From positions 386,582-450,581 of the forward strand of contig NZ_KE386833.1 in assembly GCF_000429025.1 (NCBI RefSeq): DNA of 64,000 nucleotides, given 5' to 3'. Below, in pieces: positions 7,672 to 16,090 of the stretch. Positions within the stretch are counted from its first letter, which is position 1, and the number at the start of each line of letters is the position of its first letter. The notes under the pieces were generated by a model. That model was not told the DNA's origin. It worked only from the letters and a program-made list of their open reading frames with translations, and did not search any database. The stretch comes from Actinospineispora spinosispora DSM 44797. Its GTDB lineage: Bacteria; Actinomycetota; Actinomycetes; Mycobacteriales; Pseudonocardiaceae. Position numbers and translations under genes: made by a program.

Positions 7672-8787
7672 ATGAACGTTCCTGTCTGGCTGTGGCTCGC
7701 CACAGTGGGCACGCTGTGTGCGGTGATCCTGGTCGACCTGTTCGTCGTCGACCATCACCCGCACAAGGTCAAACTTGCCGAGGCAGCGCGTTGGGTCGTC
7801 TTCTATCTGACGCTGGCGGTGCTGTTCGGCATCGGCGTGTGGATCTTCGCGGGCGGCACCCCGGCAGGTGAGTTCTTCGCCGGTTATCTGACCGAGTACT
7901 CGCTCTCGGTGGACAACCTCTTCATCTTCGTGATCATCATGGCGGCCTTCCGGGTTCCGGAGGAGTACCAGCACAAGGTGCTGCTGTTCGGCGTGGTGAT
8001 CGCGCTGATCATGCGCGGCATCTTCATCGCGGTCGGCGCCGCCGCGATCGCCCAGTTCAGCTGGGTCTTCTACCTGTTCGCGGTCGTGCTGCTGGTCACC
8101 GCCTACCGGCTGCTGCGTGACCACAACAAGGACGACGGCGAGTACCACGAGAACCGCGCGCTCAAGCTGCTGCGCAAGGTCCTGCCGGTCACCGAGGAGT
8201 ACCACGGCGCGAAGACCACGGTGAAGGTCGACGGCAAGCGCTGGGTCACCCCGATGCTCATCGTGATGATCGCGATCGGCACCACCGACCTGCTCTTCGC
8301 GCTCGACTCGATCCCGGCGATCTTCGGTCTCACCAAGGAGCCGTACCTCGTCTTCACCGCGAACGCCTTCGCGCTCATGGGGCTGCGGCAGCTGTACTTC
8401 CTGCTCGGCGGTCTGCTCAGCAAACTGGTCTACCTGTCCTACGGCCTGTCGATCATCCTCGCCTTCATCGGCGTCAAGCTGGTGCTCGAGGCGCTGCACG
8501 AGAACGAGCTGCCGTTCATCAACGGTGGCGAAGCGGTGCCGGTACCGGAGATCGGCATCCTGGTCTCGCTCGGCGTGATCGTCGGAGTGCTGGCGATCAC
8601 CACGGTGGCGAGTCTGCTCAAGGTTCGCAAGGACGAGCGCGCCGCCGGCGACAGGTACTCCGAGGACACCTCTTCCGACACCGAGGCGACCGACGGCGCT
8701 CCGAAGGGAGCCGCGTCCTTTCCGGCGTCCACGTCAGTGAGGCCGACCACGGGAGTCGGGCGTCGGGAGGCGCGCGGCGAGGCGTGA
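7672..8787 (+). CDS. TerC/Alx-family integral membrane protein
   Basis: A 371-aa polytopic protein with the TerC signature: acidic residues in membrane segments around EYSLSVDNLFIFVIIMAAF and TTDLLFALDSIPAIFGLT. TerC/Alx (YkoY/YceF) proteins export Mn2+ or supply it to exported metalloenzymes. The upstream yybP-ykoY riboswitch fits that role. The start was set at MNVPVWLWL because GGAGG lies 10 nt upstream; an earlier in-frame ATG at 7645 overlaps the riboswitch platform. The C-terminal 50 residues are a low-complexity S/T/E tail. The two MFS genes that follow at 15 bp may share this transcript. Confidence 0.9.
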   Translation: MNVPVWLWLATVGTLCAVILVDLFVVDHHPHKVKLAEAARWVVFYLTLAVLFGIGVWIFAGGTPAGEFFAGYLTEYSLSVDNLFIFVIIMAAFRVPEEYQHKVLLFGVVIALIMRGIFIAVGAAAIAQFSWVFYLFAVVLLVTAYRLLRDHNKDDGEYHENRALKLLRKVLPVTEEYHGAKTTVKVDGKRWVTPMLIVMIAIGTTDLLFALDSIPAIFGLTKEPYLVFTANAFALMGLRQLYFLLGGLLSKLVYLSYGLSIILAFIGVKLVLEALHENELPFINGGEAVPVPEIGILVSLGVIVGVLAITTVASLLKVRKDERAAGDRYSEDTSSDTEATDGAPKGAASFPASTSVRPTTGVGRREARGEA

Positions 8788-8802
8788 GGTCACACTGACC
8801 GG

Positions 8803-10281
8803 GTGACACAGCCGGCCGCCGAGGAGTACCAACCCGACCCCCGGCGGTGGGGTGCACTCTGGATCACGCTGACGGCCGGTTTCATGGGCCTGCTGGACGT
8901 CAGCATCGTGGCGGTCGCGCTCCCGTCGATGGAACGGTCGCTCGGTGGCTCGGCCGCCGGAGTGCAGTGGGTGGTCTCCGGGTATGCACTGACGTTCGGC
9001 CTGGTCCTCGTCGCGGCGGGGCGGCTCGGTGATGCATGGGGCCGCCGCCGGATGTTCCTGCTGTCGATGGCCGGGTTCGTGCTCACCAGCGCACTGTGCG
9101 GCGCTGCACCCAGCCTTGCCTGGTTGGTTGTCGGCCGGCTGGTCCAGGGGATGGCGGCCGGCATGATCGGCCCGCAGAACTCCGGTCTCATCCAGGACCT
9201 GTTCCGGGGACCGGAGCGGGGACGCGCCTTCGGCATGTTCGGTGCCTCGGTCGGTCTGTCCACGGCGGTCGGGCCGGTGCTCGGTGGTGTGCTCCTCGGG
9301 ATCTTCAGCGGACCGGACGGCTGGCGTTGGATCTTCTTCGTCAACGTGCCGATCGGCATCGTGGTGCTGGCGCTGGCGCCTCGGCTACTTCCCGGGCCCG
9401 CGGCCATCGGAGCCGCCTCCTCCCCACGTCAGCGGCTGGATCTGCTGGGCACCGCGTTGCTCGGGGCCGGTGTCCTGGCGATCATGCTGCCGCTGCTGGA
9501 ACCGGACCGGTTCGGTGAGCTGTGGTGGTTGTTGGTGGTCGCCATCGCTCTGTTCGTGGGCTTCGTGCGGTGGGAGGCCCGGCTGGTCAGGGTCGGTGAC
9601 CGCGCACCGCTGCTGGACATGAGGCTGCTGACCGAGACCCCGGGGTACGCGTCCGGAGCGGCGCTGGGCATGACCTACTTCGTGGGATTCAGCGGCATCT
9701 GGATGGTCCTCGCGTTGTTCTTCCAGTCCGGCCTCGGCTTCTCCCCGCTGTACTCCGGCCTCGCGGTCACCCCGTTCGCGGTCGGATCGGCGATCTCGGC
9801 GTTCGCGGGTGGCAGCCTGGTGGTGCGCTGGGGTCGCCGGCTCACCGTGTTCGGCCTGGTGGGGGTAGCCGTCGGGCTGGTCGGCGCCGCCTTCGCGCTG
9901 GCCGACGGAACGACTCACGCGGCGTGGCTGGCGGCCGTGCCGCTGCTGGTGGCCGGCATCGGCGGGGGACTGGTCATCACCCCGAACATCACCCTCACCC
10001 TCGACGCGGTCCCGGTCCGGATGGCCGGCGCGGCCGGTGGGGCGCTGCAGACCGGGCAGCGGATCGGGTCGGCGGTCGGGACGGCGCTGCTGGCCGGCGT
10101 GTACTACAGCGCGCTCGGAGCCGGTCCGCCGCGACCGGGCACCGCGGTGTTCGCCGCGATGCTGTGCGCCGTGCTGTTCGTCCTGGTTGCATGTGGCATC
10201 GGCGGGTACGAACTGCTGCGCGCCGGCCCAGGCGGGCGCGGGACGACCAGGCGGGCCGAACACGAGGTGATCACCGAATGA
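8803..10281 (+). CDS. MFS transporter, DHA2 (EmrB/QacA, 14-TM) family
   Basis: A 492-aa protein with about 14 hydrophobic segments. It has the DHA2 hallmarks: LDVSIVAVALPSMERSLG in TM1, GRLGDAWGRRRMFL (motif A) and the antiporter motif C-like AVGPVLGG region. Such proteins are proton antiporters for drugs or metabolites. The GTG start lies 15 bp after terC and the stop overlaps the next MFS gene (ATGA). It is therefore likely to be part of the Mn-riboswitch-led transcript. The substrate is unknown. Confidence 0.85.
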   Translation: MTQPAAEEYQPDPRRWGALWITLTAGFMGLLDVSIVAVALPSMERSLGGSAAGVQWVVSGYALTFGLVLVAAGRLGDAWGRRRMFLLSMAGFVLTSALCGAAPSLAWLVVGRLVQGMAAGMIGPQNSGLIQDLFRGPERGRAFGMFGASVGLSTAVGPVLGGVLLGIFSGPDGWRWIFFVNVPIGIVVLALAPRLLPGPAAIGAASSPRQRLDLLGTALLGAGVLAIMLPLLEPDRFGELWWLLVVAIALFVGFVRWEARLVRVGDRAPLLDMRLLTETPGYASGAALGMTYFVGFSGIWMVLALFFQSGLGFSPLYSGLAVTPFAVGSAISAFAGGSLVVRWGRRLTVFGLVGVAVGLVGAAFALADGTTHAAWLAAVPLLVAGIGGGLVITPNITLTLDAVPVRMAGAAGGALQTGQRIGSAVGTALLAGVYYSALGAGPPRPGTAVFAAMLCAVLFVLVACGIGGYELLRAGPGGRGTTRRAEHEVITE

Positions 10282-11564
10282 GCAATGACGCGGCACCCAC
10301 CCAGGAGCAGGCCCCCGGCATCCGCCGTTCGGTGCTCGCGGCGCTGATCGGCAATGTCCTCGAGTGGTACGACTGGCAGGCGTACGCGATCTTCTCGGTG
10401 TTCTTCGCCGGGCAGTTCTTCGCCTCGGGCTCGGGTGCGTCGCAGCTGCTGGCCACGCTGGCGATCTTCGCGGTCGGCTTCTTCTTCCGGCCGCTGGGTG
10501 GCCTGCTGCTGGCGGGGTTCACCGACCGGGTCGGACGACGCGGTGGGCTCGTCGCGTCGGTGCTGCTGATGGCGGCCGGCAGCCTGCTGATCGCGGTGTG
10601 TCCGACCTATGCGCAGGCCGGGGTGTTCGCACCGGTGCTGCTGCTGGTCGCCCGGATACTGCAGGGACTGTCCACCGGTGGCGAGTTCGCCGCGTCGGCG
10701 ACGTACCTGTCCGAGATCGCGCCCCCGCATCGCCGGGGCTTCGTGACGTCGTTCTTCTACGTGTCCAACGTTCTCGGGACGCTGCTCGCCACCGTGCTCG
10801 GTTCGGTACTGGTCGCCACGCTCGGCGCTACGCAGGTCCGCGAATGGGGCTGGCGGATCGCGTTCGTGCTGGGGGCGTTGCTGGCCTTCGTCGCGCTCTA
10901 CCTGCGTGCCAGGCTGGTCGAGAGCGCGGCGTTCACCGCGCAGGGCGAGCGTCCGCAACGACCGACGCTGCGGGCGTTCCGGGAGCACCCGAAGGCGGTG
11001 GCCAGGGTCGTCGGCTTCACCATCGGTGGCACGGTCTCGTACTACACGTTCGCCGTCTACCTGCCCAACTTCGCGCAGCAGGCACACGGCGTCAGCACAT
11101 CCTCCGCGCTGTGGGCCTCGATCGCCGCGCAGCTGATCCTGATCGCGATCCTGCCGATGCTCGGCGCGTTGTCCGACCGCATCGGACGGCGACCGCTACT
11201 GATCGGGTTCGGGCTCGGTTTCGCGCTGTTGTCGGTGCCGCTGTTCGCGCTGATGTCCTCGTCCGGCTGGTCGTTGTTCCTCGTCATGACGATCGGGCTG
11301 GTGCTGTTCGCCGGGTACGGGGCGGTCGCGCCGGTGGCGATGGCCGAACTGTTCCCCACCGCCGTGCGCACCTCGGGCATCGGGCTGCCCTACGCGCTCA
11401 CCGTGGCCGTCTTCGGCGGTACCGCGCCCTACCTGGTCACCGAGCTCACCCAGTCCGGCCGGGGCGCGATCTTCCCCTGGTATCTGGCCGCGACGTGTCT
11501 GATCACGCTGGTGGTGTGCGTGTTCAGCAGGGAGACGAAGAGCGTGGACCTGACCGAGGCCTAG
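10278..11564 (+). CDS. MFS transporter, metabolite:H+ symporter (MHS) family
   Basis: A 428-aa MFS protein of the ProP/KgtP/ShiA type. The features are VLEWYDWQAYAIF in TM1, FRPLGG and FTDRVGRRGG after TM2, and LQGLSTGGEFAASATYLSEIAP in TM4. MHS members import organic acids, osmolytes or aromatic acids with protons. The start at 10278 gives a 4-nt overlap with the preceding MFS gene and the family's normal N-terminal length. The upstream in-frame extension runs through the DHA2 gene and is not credible. Confidence 0.85.
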   Translation: MSNDAAPTQEQAPGIRRSVLAALIGNVLEWYDWQAYAIFSVFFAGQFFASGSGASQLLATLAIFAVGFFFRPLGGLLLAGFTDRVGRRGGLVASVLLMAAGSLLIAVCPTYAQAGVFAPVLLLVARILQGLSTGGEFAASATYLSEIAPPHRRGFVTSFFYVSNVLGTLLATVLGSVLVATLGATQVREWGWRIAFVLGALLAFVALYLRARLVESAAFTAQGERPQRPTLRAFREHPKAVARVVGFTIGGTVSYYTFAVYLPNFAQQAHGVSTSSALWASIAAQLILIAILPMLGALSDRIGRRPLLIGFGLGFALLSVPLFALMSSSGWSLFLVMTIGLVLFAGYGAVAPVAMAELFPTAVRTSGIGLPYALTVAVFGGTAPYLVTELTQSGRGAIFPWYLAATCLITLVVCVFSRETKSVDLTEA

Positions 11565-11582
11565 CGGTTTCGTCGGTGGGCA

Positions 11583-12092
11583 TCAACCGGGTGCGGTGGC
11601 CTCGAGGTGATGTAGCTCGACGTCGAGCAGCCGACCCGAGGAGACCCGTGCGGTCATCCACGTGTGGGTCGGCTGACGCCTGCGATCCGTGGGCGAGCCG
11701 GGGTTGAGCAGCCGCAGGCCGTTGTCCGCCACCGAGTCCCACGGGATGTGGCTGTGTCCGAACACCAGCACGTCGGTGTCCGGGTACCGGGCTGCGCAGC
11801 GCCGCTCCCGTCCCGCCGCCTGACCGGTCTCGTGAACGACCGCGAGCCGGACACCGTCCAGTTCGACCCGGGCGACCTCGGGAAGCCGGGCACGCAGCTG
11901 CGGCCCGTCGTTGTTGCCGAACACCGCGACCAACCTGTTGGCGCGGGACTCCAGCTCGTCGAGCAGCTCGACACCCACCCAGTCGCCGGCGTGCACCACG
12001 ACATCGACGGTCTCGACCGCCCGCCAGACCTCGTCCGGCAGGCGACGACCGCGACCCGGCATGTGTGTGTCCGAGATCAGCAGAAGGTCCAT
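11583..12092 (-). CDS. MJ0936/YfcE-type metallophosphoesterase
   Basis: A 169-aa calcineurin-like phosphoesterase with the metal-ligand series DTH (8-10), GDW (36-38), GNND (59-62) and GHSH near residue 116. It is small, as in the YfcE/MJ0936 family of phosphodiesterases. It lies convergent to the MHS transporter with 18 bp between stops and is followed on the same strand by no gene, so it may be the downstream partner of the membrane-protein gene at 12100. The physiological substrate cannot be told. Confidence 0.85.
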   Translation of the reverse strand: MDLLLISDTHMPGRGRRLPDEVWRAVETVDVVVHAGDWVGVELLDELESRANRLVAVFGNNDGPQLRARLPEVARVELDGVRLAVVHETGQAAGRERRCAARYPDTDVLVFGHSHIPWDSVADNGLRLLNPGSPTDRRRQPTHTWMTARVSSGRLLDVELHHLEATAPG

Positions 12093-12099
12093 CGGCCGC

Positions 12100-12447
12100 C
12101 TATTTGCTGGTGCTGGTGTCGATCGTCTCCACGTTGCCGATCGTGCCGTAGCCGGGGACGGCCTGGCCGCCGGGCACCGAGTAGGGGCCGCGAGGCACCG
12201 AGCTGGACGGGTCCGTCGACGGGTCCGTATCGCGAACCGGACCAGCGGGCAGAGCGAGCATCGAGGTCAATAACAACAGGAGTGCGAACACGGTGAGAAG
12301 CCAGGCTGTCCTGACCGTCGAAGTGTCCTGCTGACCGGTGTTCCGGGGCGGCGCCGACAGCGCGACCCATAGGCCGACCATCAGGCCGATAACGCCAACT
12401 CCATCCACCTCTCGTAGGTACACCCCGGTATAGCGGCAGGTCATCAC
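12100..12447 (-). CDS. Small hypothetical membrane protein, start uncertain
   Basis: Up to 115 aa with two hydrophobic helices (VGVIGLMVGLWVAL and TAWLLTVFALLLLLTSML) separated by a short polar loop, then a Pro/Ser/Thr/Gly-rich tail. No family is recognised. An internal GTG at 12408 would give 102 aa and is equally possible, as neither start has a strong ribosome site. It ends 7 bp before the phosphoesterase start, so the two are probably cotranscribed. Confidence 0.55.
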   Translation of the reverse strand: MMTCRYTGVYLREVDGVGVIGLMVGLWVALSAPPRNTGQQDTSTVRTAWLLTVFALLLLLTSMLALPAGPVRDTDPSTDPSSSVPRGPYSVPGGQAVPGYGTIGNVETIDTSTSK

Positions 12448-12470
12448 TCGCCCGGGTCATGAGTTCGCAC

Positions 12471-12517
12471 ACTACGTAACGTAGTCACATCTGTGACATT
12501 GAGTCACAGAATGTCAC
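12471..12517. promoter_or_regulatory. Cluster of inverted repeats in a divergent promoter region
   Basis: A 15-bp palindrome ACTACGTAACGTAGT (12471-12485) abuts alternating GTCACA and TGTGAC blocks at 12484, 12492, 12503 and 12513. These form two more dyads: GTCACA-2-TGTGAC and TGTGAC-5-GTCACA. The cluster lies between the minus-strand gene at 12100 and the HlyD-like gene at 12679. It is likely an operator for one or both. Confidence 0.5.
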
Positions 12518-12678
12518 GTTCTTCTCGGTGGTCACAACGGATCCATAGAGCCAAACGAGTGAATATTGGCCCTGAGTGACAACTTTCTCGGCGTGGAGCC
12601 GTCACTGAACACTCCAAAGGGTGTTGAACATCTTGCGTACCAAGATTCACAACCTCAACGGGAAGGCTCCCCGGTCCC

Positions 12679-14292
12679 ATGTTGACGGCCCCTCGGTCGG
12701 CTCGAACCCGATTGCACGACAGGCGGACACGTCGGTGTCTGGCCATCTCACTGGCGGTGTCCGCCGTGCTGATCAGTTCGGCCTGCGGCAGTTCGGACGC
12801 CGGTGGCTGGACGACGGTGCGCGTCACGAAGGGCACCGTGGCTCGCACGGTGTCCGCCACCGGAACCCTCCAGGCGATCACGGAACAGAACCTCGGCTTC
12901 TCCAAGGGCGGCAAGCTCACCGCGCTCATGGTCGCGGTCGGACAGCAGGTCAAGGCGGGCCAGGTGCTGGCCAAGGTCGACGACTTCGACGCACAGAGTG
13001 ATCTGCAGGAGGCCAAGGCGAAGCTGTCGCGCCAGGAGGCCGTGCTGGCCCGGCTGGAGGACAGCAACAAGACCGACGCGGCCGAGGACGACTACGACCG
13101 CGCCAAGGACGTGCTCGGCGCCACGAAGGACGAGGCTGACGTGCTCAGCAGCGTCAACGACGACTCGCTCAAGCAGACCCAGCAGCAGCTCGACGACGAT
13201 CGGGACAAGCTCAAGAAGATCCAGGCCGTCGCCAAGGCGGACCAGGACAAGTGCAACCGGTCGCTGACCGGCGGCTCACACCGCTACGACGGCTACGGCG
13301 ACAACGCGGACGTGACGACCAAGAACCAGAAGGGTCTGTTGCTGGAGTCGCCGCTCGACCTGCACTCGCCCTCCTGTGACCGCGCCGAGCGAGGTAAGGC
13401 CACGATCGCGTCCTACCAGCGGCGGATCGACTCGGGCAAGCGGTCGATCCAGCGTCTGCAGCGGCAGCAGGACATCCAGGACGCACGGCAGAAGGTTGCT
13501 GTGGAGAACGCCCGCCGGGACGCGGACGCGGCGGGCAACGCCGCCGACGGAGCGGCGAGCGACCACCCGCACGACCTCGACGAGCAGCAGGCGATCGTCG
13601 AGGACGCCGCCACCGACGTACGCCGCGCCCAGCACGCCGTGGACAACACGGTGCTGATCGCGCCGGTCTCGGGCAAGGTCGCCAGCATCAACGGCGCGGT
13701 CGGCGAGTACATCGGCTCCGGTGGCGGCTCGACGGCGCTCGCCCCGGGTTCCCGGACCGCGCTGCCCAACACCGACTCCGGGGTGTCGTCACACGGCGAC
13801 TCCGGCGACAAGTCCGATCGTCCCGGCGACGGATCGTTCATGACGCTCAAGGACGTCAACAGCTTCTCCGTCGTCGTGCCCTTCGAGGAGTCCGACGCCA
13901 CGCTGGTCCAGCCCAACCAGCGGGTCAACGTCACGTTCGACGCGGTGCCCGGGCTCAGCGCACCGGGAACGGTGGCCTCCATCGCCCCGACCGGGACGCA
14001 GATCAAGGACGTCAACAACTACTACGCGACGATCGTGCTGAACGCCGTCGACCCACGGCTCAAGGGTGGGCAGACCGCGGAGGCCAAGGTCATCGTCGGC
14101 GGGGTCAGCAACGTACTGGTGGTGCCCACGGCGGCGATCCAGCGCGGCGGGACCAACGGTGTGGTGCAGGTGATGCAGCCGGACGGCACGACCCGCCGGG
14201 TTCAGGTGCAGCTCGGACTCGTCGGTGACACCACCACCCAGATCGTCGGTGGCCTGACCGAGGGGCAGCAGGTAGCCATCTCACAGAGCTGA
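12679..14292 (+). CDS. HlyD/MacA-type efflux periplasmic adaptor-like lipoprotein
   Basis: A 537-aa exported protein. A basic N-terminus and hydrophobic segment end in ISSAC (C36), a reasonable lipobox. The biotinyl-lipoyl-like half motif follows (VRVTKGTVARTVSATGTL), then a long charged coiled-coil hairpin of about 230 residues (EAKAKLSRQEAVLARLEDSN onward), the returning lipoyl half (NTVLIAPVSGKVASINGAVGEY), and beta-barrel and membrane-proximal domains (FEESDA to TEGQQVAI). This is the membrane-fusion adaptor fold. No MacB-like ABC permease or TolC-like partner is adjacent, so it is an orphan here. Confidence 0.8.
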   Translation: MLTAPRSARTRLHDRRTRRCLAISLAVSAVLISSACGSSDAGGWTTVRVTKGTVARTVSATGTLQAITEQNLGFSKGGKLTALMVAVGQQVKAGQVLAKVDDFDAQSDLQEAKAKLSRQEAVLARLEDSNKTDAAEDDYDRAKDVLGATKDEADVLSSVNDDSLKQTQQQLDDDRDKLKKIQAVAKADQDKCNRSLTGGSHRYDGYGDNADVTTKNQKGLLLESPLDLHSPSCDRAERGKATIASYQRRIDSGKRSIQRLQRQQDIQDARQKVAVENARRDADAAGNAADGAASDHPHDLDEQQAIVEDAATDVRRAQHAVDNTVLIAPVSGKVASINGAVGEYIGSGGGSTALAPGSRTALPNTDSGVSSHGDSGDKSDRPGDGSFMTLKDVNSFSVVVPFEESDATLVQPNQRVNVTFDAVPGLSAPGTVASIAPTGTQIKDVNNYYATIVLNAVDPRLKGGQTAEAKVIVGGVSNVLVVPTAAIQRGGTNGVVQVMQPDGTTRRVQVQLGLVGDTTTQIVGGLTEGQQVAISQS

Positions 14293-14416
14293 CCGAACCG
14301 GGTGAATGTGACCCCTGATACTGGCGTGGCGTCTGACTGGACGGTCGCGACCGGATAAGAAGCCCTACGTGGCCGGAGCATCCGCGCCGGCCGGGGGAAA
14401 TGAGGAGGTAAATGTG

Positions 14417-14680
14417 ATGCGCACGCTCGGACGGCGCACCGCTGTTGCGGTGGCCGCGGTTGCGCTGGGCGTTGTCGGGTTCGGTGGCACCGCTTTCGCC
14501 ACCGGCCATCACCACGTCGACGGCGAAGGTGGCAGCGGAGGCAACGGCGGTAACTCGAACGCCAACTGCGTGATCCCGCTGGGCATCTCGGCCGGCGTCG
14601 TTGGCCAGGGTGGCAGCAACACGCAGTGCACCTCCAACGCCGGTGACGCCGGCGAAGGCGGCGACGGCGTGGACAAGTAG
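14417..14680 (+). CDS. Small secreted glycine-rich protein with two cysteines
   Basis: An 87-aa protein: a signal peptide ending around AFA-28, then a His/Gly/Asn-rich stretch, a hydrophobic core CVIPLGISAGVVGQGG bounded by C51 and C71, and an acidic Gly-rich tail. AGGAGG sits 8 nt before the ATG. It recalls small surface proteins of actinomycetes, with some resemblance to chaplins (two spaced cysteines, hydrophobic core), but the chaplin consensus is not matched. Function unknown. A terminator follows. Confidence 0.7.
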   Translation: MRTLGRRTAVAVAAVALGVVGFGGTAFATGHHHVDGEGGSGGNGGNSNANCVIPLGISAGVVGQGGSNTQCTSNAGDAGEGGDGVDK

Positions 14681-14710
14681 GAAGCCCGCTCCCTAGCCAG
14701 CTTCTGACGG

Positions 14711-14743
14711 ATGCAGGTCCCTGGATGTGTCTGGGACCTGCAT
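14711..14743. terminator. Hairpin terminator between convergent genes
   Basis: ATGCAGGTCCC (14711-14721) and GGGACCTGCAT (14733-14743) form a perfect 11-bp stem with an 11-nt loop. It lies between the small secreted-protein gene and the convergent cupin dioxygenase gene. Confidence 0.75.
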
Positions 14744-14762
14744 TCGTCGCGAACGGGCCGTC

Positions 14763-15845
14763 CTAACGAGGGGTGAAGACCCCGGTGACCTGTTGCGGCG
14801 CGTCCAGCGGTTGCTCGCGGTAGAGACCGAGCGCGCGCAGCACCGGCGAGTCGCTCAGGGTGAACAGGTCGGAGCGCCGGTCGGCGTGATGTTCCACCGC
14901 GGACCAGGAGGGCACCACGAACATGTCGCCGGTCGCCCAGTCGAACCGGCGGCCGTCGATGATGCTGTGGCCGGCACCGTCCCTGACCACGAACGTCCAG
15001 TTCCCGGCGCGCCGCACCCCGGAGGTCGTGCGTCCCGCGAAGACCCGCTGCATGCCGCAGGCCAGGGTGGGCAGAACGCTGCCGCCGGAACGCGGGTTGA
15101 CGTACTCGACGGACACCGACGGCTGTTCCGGCCGGGCGGCCGCCTCGGCGTCGAGGCGGGCGTCGGTGTCGGTCCAGCGGTAGATCAGCAGTGGGGAATG
15201 GGTCGGGTCCAGCACGTCGTGCACCACACCGGAGGTGTGCGCGGCGCGCCCGCCGAACCGTCGCTCCGAGTCGTTGCGCGCCAGGACCTGCTGGTTGGCC
15301 TCGGGGTGCGGTTCGAAGAAGATCGCGTCCAGCGCCAGGACCAGGGGGACGTCCAGACCGTCGAACCACAGCATGTTCCGGTCGGTCGAGTTCAGGTGGT
15401 CGTGCCAGTTCATCGAGGGGGTCAGCACCAGGTCGCCCGCCCGCATGTCGCAGGCGTCGCCGTTGACCGTCGTGCTGACGCCCTCGCCCTCCAGCACGAA
15501 CCGGATCGCGCCGGGGCTGTGCCGGTGCGCGGGCGCGCTCTCGTGCGGACCGAGACACTGGATTCCACCCCACAGGGTGCCCGCGACGTACGGGCGCCCG
15601 GCGAGGCCGGGATTACGCAGGCTGAGTACTCGTCGTTCGCCGCCGCGCTCGATCGGAACGAACTCGATCGCCCGCTCGGCGAGCGCGCGGTACACCTCCG
15701 CCCGCCACAGCCATGGCCGTGCCTTGGGACGCGGTGTCGGGGTCAGCAACTCTTCGGTGATGGTCCACAGCGGCGTCAGGTCGACCGCGTCGAGGTCGCG
15801 GTACAACCGCGCCAGTTCCGCATCGGTGTGCTGCTGCACGGTCAT
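14763..15845 (-). CDS. Gentisate 1,2-dioxygenase-like cupin oxygenase
   Basis: A 360-aa bicupin. The N-terminal cupin has the metal-binding signature PAHRHSPGAIRFVLEGEG and a later histidine in WHDH. The C-terminal cupin (near VRRAGNWTFVVRDG) lacks the HxH pair and is probably structural, as in gentisate dioxygenases. Family members cleave gentisate, salicylate or 1-hydroxy-2-naphthoate between ring carbons using Fe2+. The start at MTVQQHTD has a CTGGAGG site; an upstream in-frame Met is weaker. It diverges from the molybdenum-hydroxylase operon and may act on a hydroxylated ring produced by it. The precise substrate is uncertain. Confidence 0.8.
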   Translation of the reverse strand: MTVQQHTDAELARLYRDLDAVDLTPLWTITEELLTPTPRPKARPWLWRAEVYRALAERAIEFVPIERGGERRVLSLRNPGLAGRPYVAGTLWGGIQCLGPHESAPAHRHSPGAIRFVLEGEGVSTTVNGDACDMRAGDLVLTPSMNWHDHLNSTDRNMLWFDGLDVPLVLALDAIFFEPHPEANQQVLARNDSERRFGGRAAHTSGVVHDVLDPTHSPLLIYRWTDTDARLDAEAAARPEQPSVSVEYVNPRSGGSVLPTLACGMQRVFAGRTTSGVRRAGNWTFVVRDGAGHSIIDGRRFDWATGDMFVVPSWSAVEHHADRRSDLFTLSDSPVLRALGLYREQPLDAPQQVTGVFTPR

Positions 15846-16090
15846 CGGTGCGTTCGCCTCCAGGTGATTCTGTGCCCGCCCGATCAGCCGTCCGGCCGGG
15901 TGCAATCAGGACACTAGTTGCTGGAGCGAGGTCGAAGAAGTCGTACTGTCCGGCGACCTTCGCGAAGTTTCGTGCCGACTGGGCACCGTGCACAAGGCCG
16001 TCCGGGAGATTTGTCGGCCACGCCGAAGAGGAGCGATCGTCCGCGCTTCTACGGTCTGAGCACTGCACGACGACCGAGCGGAGGGGATCG

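Noticed and set aside
9924-10277. N-terminal extension of the MHS transporter
   Set aside because: The in-frame extension lies inside the DHA2 transporter gene and is Arg/Gly-rich. The ATG at 10278 gives the normal family length.
12492-12508. CRP-type site TGTGA...TCACA
   Set aside because: The half-sites are 7 bp apart rather than 6, and several overlapping dyads exist, so it was kept as an unassigned operator cluster.
14417-14680. Chaplin
   Set aside because: It has two cysteines and a hydrophobic core, but the chaplin consensus around them is not present, so it was left as an unassigned secreted protein.
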